From the NCBI GenBank assembly GCA_003268905.1, contig QLTU01000021.1, positions 1 to 64,000 on the forward strand: DNA of 64,000 nucleotides, written 5' to 3'. Positions 60,747 through 64,000 of this stretch are shown one piece after another (the stretch's first letter is position 1; each line of letters starts with the position of its first letter). A model generated the notes under the pieces. That model did no database searches, was not told the origin of the DNA, and saw only the letters and a list, made by a program, of their open reading frames with translations. The stretch is from Acidovorax defluvii (lineage in GTDB: Bacteria; Pseudomonadota; Gammaproteobacteria; Burkholderiales; Burkholderiaceae_C). The translations under genes were made by a program, and so were the position numbers.

Positions 60747-63700
60747 TCAGTCTTGGCGCCGCCGCATCCTGGAAAGCCCGAGCATGGCCATTAGTAAGGA
60801 CAGAAGAATCAGGCCCCATTCGGAGAGGGTAGGAATCGATGCTGTACCACCGGGTGCGATCGCAGCCACGGCCAGCCCCCCCGCATCCACGATACGAGAG
60901 TTCGCCACCAGATCGTCGTCACCGATCTGGCCATCGACAATAGTCAGGGTCACCGTATTGCCCTTAATAACCGCACCAGCGAATAGATACCAGTGCAGCG
61001 AGGGGTCGCTCGGCGTAGGGCCATATTTCCAATACTGGTACTGCTGGCCCGGAGGCAGCGCAGGCAAAGATGGGTAGGTCAGCGTAATCGAGAACGGCGT
61101 GCCCGGCGTGCCGTTGATGGCCACGAAGTCGAATAAACCATGCGGGAAGTTCAGGCTAGCGGGTGGTGCACTCGCTGGCGACTTGGGATGGCCTGTCAGC
61201 GGAATGAAGCCCGCTGAGTCTTGCGGACCATTGCCGATGGGCGCGAACACCCAGGTCGAGCCTGGAGGGAGTTGAGCGATCAGTGGGCCTGCGCCCGATG
61301 AACCTGTGATTGTGGGCGTACTACCTGCGGGGAGCGTGATGGCGAAGCTCTGGTCCACGACCGGGGCCGCAGCATAGCTGGCATCGCCAGCCTGGCTCGC
61401 GCGCACGGTGCACAGTCCGGTGGTGAGCAGGCGCAGCGCTGTACCTGTGACCGAACACACGCTGGGGGTTTGGCTGGCGAACGCCACGGAGAGCATAGAC
61501 GTCGAGCTGGCGCCCAGTGTGGCGTCGGGCGCGCCCAGGAACTGATCTGGTAGCGCGGCAAACGCGATGGTCTGCGCGGCTTTTCCTACATCGACCGCCA
61601 CGGTGGCCGTGGTGGCAACGTAGTTACCGTCTGCCTCCTTGGTAGCAGTCACCGTGCAGCGGCCTACCGCAATGCCCGAGAGCATGCTGCCGGTGACCGC
61701 GCAATAAGCGCCTCCATCTGTCACGACGAAGGTCACAGCGCCAGTGCCACTGCCGCCTGAATGGCCCAGCGCGCTGGTATCGCCCTTAGCAATAGCGGCC
61801 GGGGTGGCGATGGCGGTCAGTGTGCCTTGCGCAGCCTTAGTCACAGTGATGGTGACGGATGACGTGGCATCGTCGTAGTTGGCATCCCCGGCTTTCAGGG
61901 CGCTGAAAGTGCAGGTGCCAGCCCCCTGGCCGGTCACGGTGCTGCCCGCTAGGGAGCACAGGCCCGTGCCGCCGCTGAGGGTGTAGCTGACGACACCCGT
62001 GCCGCTGCCGCCCGAGATGCTGAGGGTTGCGCTGGCGCCGAAAGCCAGCACATTGGGCACGGCCTGCAGCTCCATCGGGGCCTGGGCAGCCTTGGTCACT
62101 GTCAGGGTGACTGTAGTGGCCGCTTGATTGTAGTTGGCGTCACCGGCCTTGGTAGCGGTGACTGTGCAACTGCCCGTGCCATTGGCCGTGAGCAGGCTGC
62201 CCACCACGGAGCACTGTCCCGCGCCCGCGGTGACCGCATAGGTCACCGTGCCGGTGCCCGAACCGCCCTGCGCGGACAGTTGTGCCGTCTGGCCGTAGGG
62301 CAATGACGAAGGTGTGGCCTGGGCGGTCAGCGCTGTCTGGGCGGCTTTGGTCACGGTCACGTCCACGGTTGCGATCGCGTCGTTGTAGTTGATGTCACCG
62401 CCCTTCGTCGCCGTGACGGTACAGGTGCCCACGCCAACGGCCGTGAGGGTTGCCCCGCTCACGCTGCAAGCGCTGCCGCCCGCTGTGACCGCGAAGTTCA
62501 CGGGGCCGCTGCCCGCGCCGCCGCTCGTGGCCAAGGTGGCCGTTGCCAAGAACTGAAGGCTGGTGGGCGTGGCGCTGGCGATCAGGGCCGGCTGAGAGGC
62601 CTTGACGATGTTCACGTCCACCGTTGCTGTGGCGGCCTCGTAGTTGGCGTCGGCGGCTTTGGTGGTTGTGACCGTGCAACTTCCTACTGCCGTGGCGCTC
62701 AGTACGTTGCCCGCAACCGCGCAGTTGGCCGAGCCTGCCGTGACGGCATAGCTCACCAGGCCCATGCCCGAACCTCCGGTGATGCTGAGCGGGGTGCTGC
62801 TGCCAAAGGGCAGGGTGGTCGCGGTCGCGGTCACTGCCAGTGTGGATTGCGCGCCCTTGGCATTGGTCAGGCTGAAGCTGACGCTGGCTGCGCCGGCCTG
62901 TGCCGTCACGGTATAGGTGCCGGCGAAGCCGTTGGCCGACGCGAGTAGCGACGCGATGCCGTTGCTATCGGTTGTGGCCGTGGTCGTCGTGGCGAAGTTG
63001 GTGGAGGCCCCTGTGGCCGCGGGTGCAGTAAACGTCACCACCACCTTGGACAAGGGCTGGTTATCGCCGTCTTGCACGCGCACCGAAAGCGGGGCGGCGA
63101 AGGCCGTAGCAATCGGTGTGGACTGCGGGGATCCTGTTTCAACGGTCAGCTCCGCGGGTGGACCGAAGGGGTCGATGCGCAGCACCAGGCCGTTGGAGGT
63201 TGCATTGTCGCCAGTAAGGGCGGCCGTGACGGGGTTGATCAGGCCGCTGCTGTCCTGCGTCGTCGTGGCGCCGCCCAGGGACAGGATGGTCTTGCCCTCG
63301 ACGACGCTGGAGGTCATGCCAAAGAAGGCTTCGTTTGCGGAGGTTCCCAGAAAGCCCGCATAGGCCCAGGTGCTTGGCGTGCTGGCATCGATCTTTGTAA
63401 TGAAGCCATCCTGCGCACCCGCGCGCGTAGTGGCCACGCCGCTTTGCGTTTTGGTTGGGAATCCGATGCCGGGATTGGTATTGCCGGCAATGTACCAGGC
63501 GGCGCCATCGATGGCGACGGCTTCCGCGCTGTCGTAGCCGCTGCCACCCAGGTAGGTGGCGGTCAGGACCTGGCCGAGGTCTGAACTCATCCGTAGCCAA
63601 AAACCATCCATACCACCTTGCGGGCTGGCCTGCAATCCCGGTCCGCCGTCACGCGAGCCCGTGGAGTTCAGAGGAAAGTCACTGGAATCCGTTTCGCCGG

Positions 63701-64000
63701 CCACGATGACCGTGCCATCCGTATCCAGCGCAATCGCCAGGGCGCGATCGGCGCCCGACTGATTACCTGAGAGCGTGCCCGTTAGCAACGTGAAGCGGTC
63801 CACCGCTGCGCCACTCGCGCTGATGCGCGCTACAAAGCCATCCGAGGCGTCGCCGCTTGGGATGCTGCGAAACCCAGGGGCCGCCGGTAATCCGGTCACT
63901 GAATCGGTTGCACCGGCGACATAAGCGGAACCGCTGGCATCCACAGCAATGGCATGGCCCACATCAAAATAGCCATCGCCCCCGATGAAGCCCGCGTAGT
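60747..64000 (-). CDS. Large SBBP/Ig-repeat surface protein with IPTL-CTERM, cut by the window edge
   Basis: More than 1080 codons; the frame is open to the window end, so the start is missing. The N-terminal part has SBBP-type beta-propeller repeats (AIAVDASGSAYVAGATDS; ATYLGGSGYDSAEAVAIDG). An Ig-like domain follows, then five tandem repeats of about 85 residues with GGSGTGTVTYAVTAG and GSCTVTATKAGDANY. A C-terminal domain precedes the IPTL-CTERM signal: IPTLSEWG, a hydrophobic helix and RMRRRQD. Such proteins are exported and sorted at the outer envelope, and may act in adhesion. The same C-terminal domain exists as a relic at 19.8 kb. Confidence 0.85.
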   Translation of the reverse strand, partial: YAGFIGGDGYFDVGHAIAVDASGSAYVAGATDSVTGLPAAPGFRSIPSGDASDGFVARISASGAAVDRFTLLTGTLSGNQSGADRALAIALDTDGTVIVAGETDSSDFPLNSTGSRDGGPGLQASPQGGMDGFWLRMSSDLGQVLTATYLGGSGYDSAEAVAIDGAAWYIAGNTNPGIGFPTKTQSGVATTRAGAQDGFITKIDASTPSTWAYAGFLGTSANEAFFGMTSSVVEGKTILSLGGATTTQDSSGLINPVTAALTGDNATSNGLVLRIDPFGPPAELTVETGSPQSTPIATAFAAPLSVRVQDGDNQPLSKVVVTFTAPAATGASTNFATTTTATTDSNGIASLLASANGFAGTYTVTAQAGAASVSFSLTNAKGAQSTLAVTATATTLPFGSSTPLSITGGSGMGLVSYAVTAGSANCAVAGNVLSATAVGSCTVTTTKAADANYEAATATVDVNIVKASQPALIASATPTSLQFLATATLATSGGAGSGPVNFAVTAGGSACSVSGATLTAVGVGTCTVTATKGGDINYNDAIATVDVTVTKAAQTALTAQATPSSLPYGQTAQLSAQGGSGTGTVTYAVTAGAGQCSVVGSLLTANGTGSCTVTATKAGDANYNQAATTVTLTVTKAAQAPMELQAVPNVLAFGASATLSISGGSGTGVVSYTLSGGTGLCSLAGSTVTGQGAGTCTFSALKAGDANYDDATSSVTITVTKAAQGTLTAIATPAAIAKGDTSALGHSGGSGTGAVTFVVTDGGAYCAVTGSMLSGIAVGRCTVTATKEADGNYVATTATVAVDVGKAAQTIAFAALPDQFLGAPDATLGASSTSMLSVAFASQTPSVCSVTGTALRLLTTGLCTVRASQAGDASYAAAPVVDQSFAITLPAGSTPTITGSSGAGPLIAQLPPGSTWVFAPIGNGPQDSAGFIPLTGHPKSPASAPPASLNFPHGLFDFVAINGTPGTPFSITLTYPSLPALPPGQQYQYWKYGPTPSDPSLHWYLFAGAVIKGNTVTLTIVDGQIGDDDLVANSRIVDAGGLAVAAIAPGGTASIPTLSEWGLILLSLLMAMLGLSRMRRRQD

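Overview
The window looks like accessory DNA of a Burkholderiales bacterium, most likely Comamonadaceae. The grounds are high GC, two genes ending in an IPTL-CTERM sorting signal, and a 48-base intergenic repeat of a kind common in that family. It carries a replication and partition module, so the left third is plasmid-derived. Whether the whole window is one plasmid or a plasmid integrated beside chromosomal DNA cannot be settled here.

Layout. 0-3.4 kb: a three-gene minus-strand operon (radical SAM enzyme, DUF6375-like protein, Mrr-like nuclease fused to a STAND NTPase), cut at both ends by mobile-element sequence. 3.4-5.9 kb: IS91-type transposase with its partner tyrosine recombinase. 6-9.3 kb: a large unknown protein and a Phd/PIN toxin-antitoxin pair. 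9.5-9.8 kb: relic of a type I-F CRISPR-Cas locus (start of cas1 plus one solitary repeat). 9.8-16.7 kb: plasmid backbone with a tyrosine recombinase, Rep_3-type initiator, six clustered plus ten dispersed iterons, a KfrA-like protein under an operator-promoter, and ParA/ParB with parS-like palindromes. 16.7-22.9 kb: non-coding DNA, IS fragments, an IPTL-CTERM relic and a full IS21 element.

23-34.4 kb is a minus-strand defence-like island in two blocks. One is a tandem AAA+ ATPase, a DUF2779 protein (predicted Cas4/RecB-like nuclease joined to a DEDD exonuclease) and a WYL regulator. The other is an unknown 434-residue protein, a PLD-superfamily protein and a SNF2 helicase. Between them lie a DUF6361 relic and a solo IS21 end. 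An IS5 element with a TTAG target duplication sits just upstream. 35.7-39.9 kb is a toxin-antitoxin patch (HigBA, RelB/YafQ, a broken ParDE, a MobMystA-like regulator).

39.9-58.6 kb is a complete BREX type 1 locus read leftward: brxA, brxB, brxC, pglX, pglZ, brxL. Extra genes are inserted: a coupled pair of unknowns and a ParE-type toxin-antitoxin pair between brxC and pglX, and an AAA ATPase with an overlapping TOPRIM gene plus a zinc-ribbon protein between pglX and pglZ. The ATPase/TOPRIM pair resembles PARIS or a split OLD system. 58.7-60.4 kb holds small accessory genes. 60.7 kb to the edge is a large SBBP/Ig-repeat surface protein, cut by the window end.

BREX and the toxin-antitoxin pairs are known systems. 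The less familiar candidates are the radical SAM/DUF6375/nuclease-STAND operon, the AAA+/DUF2779/WYL block, the helicase/PLD/unknown block, and the origin with its ladder of dispersed iterons.
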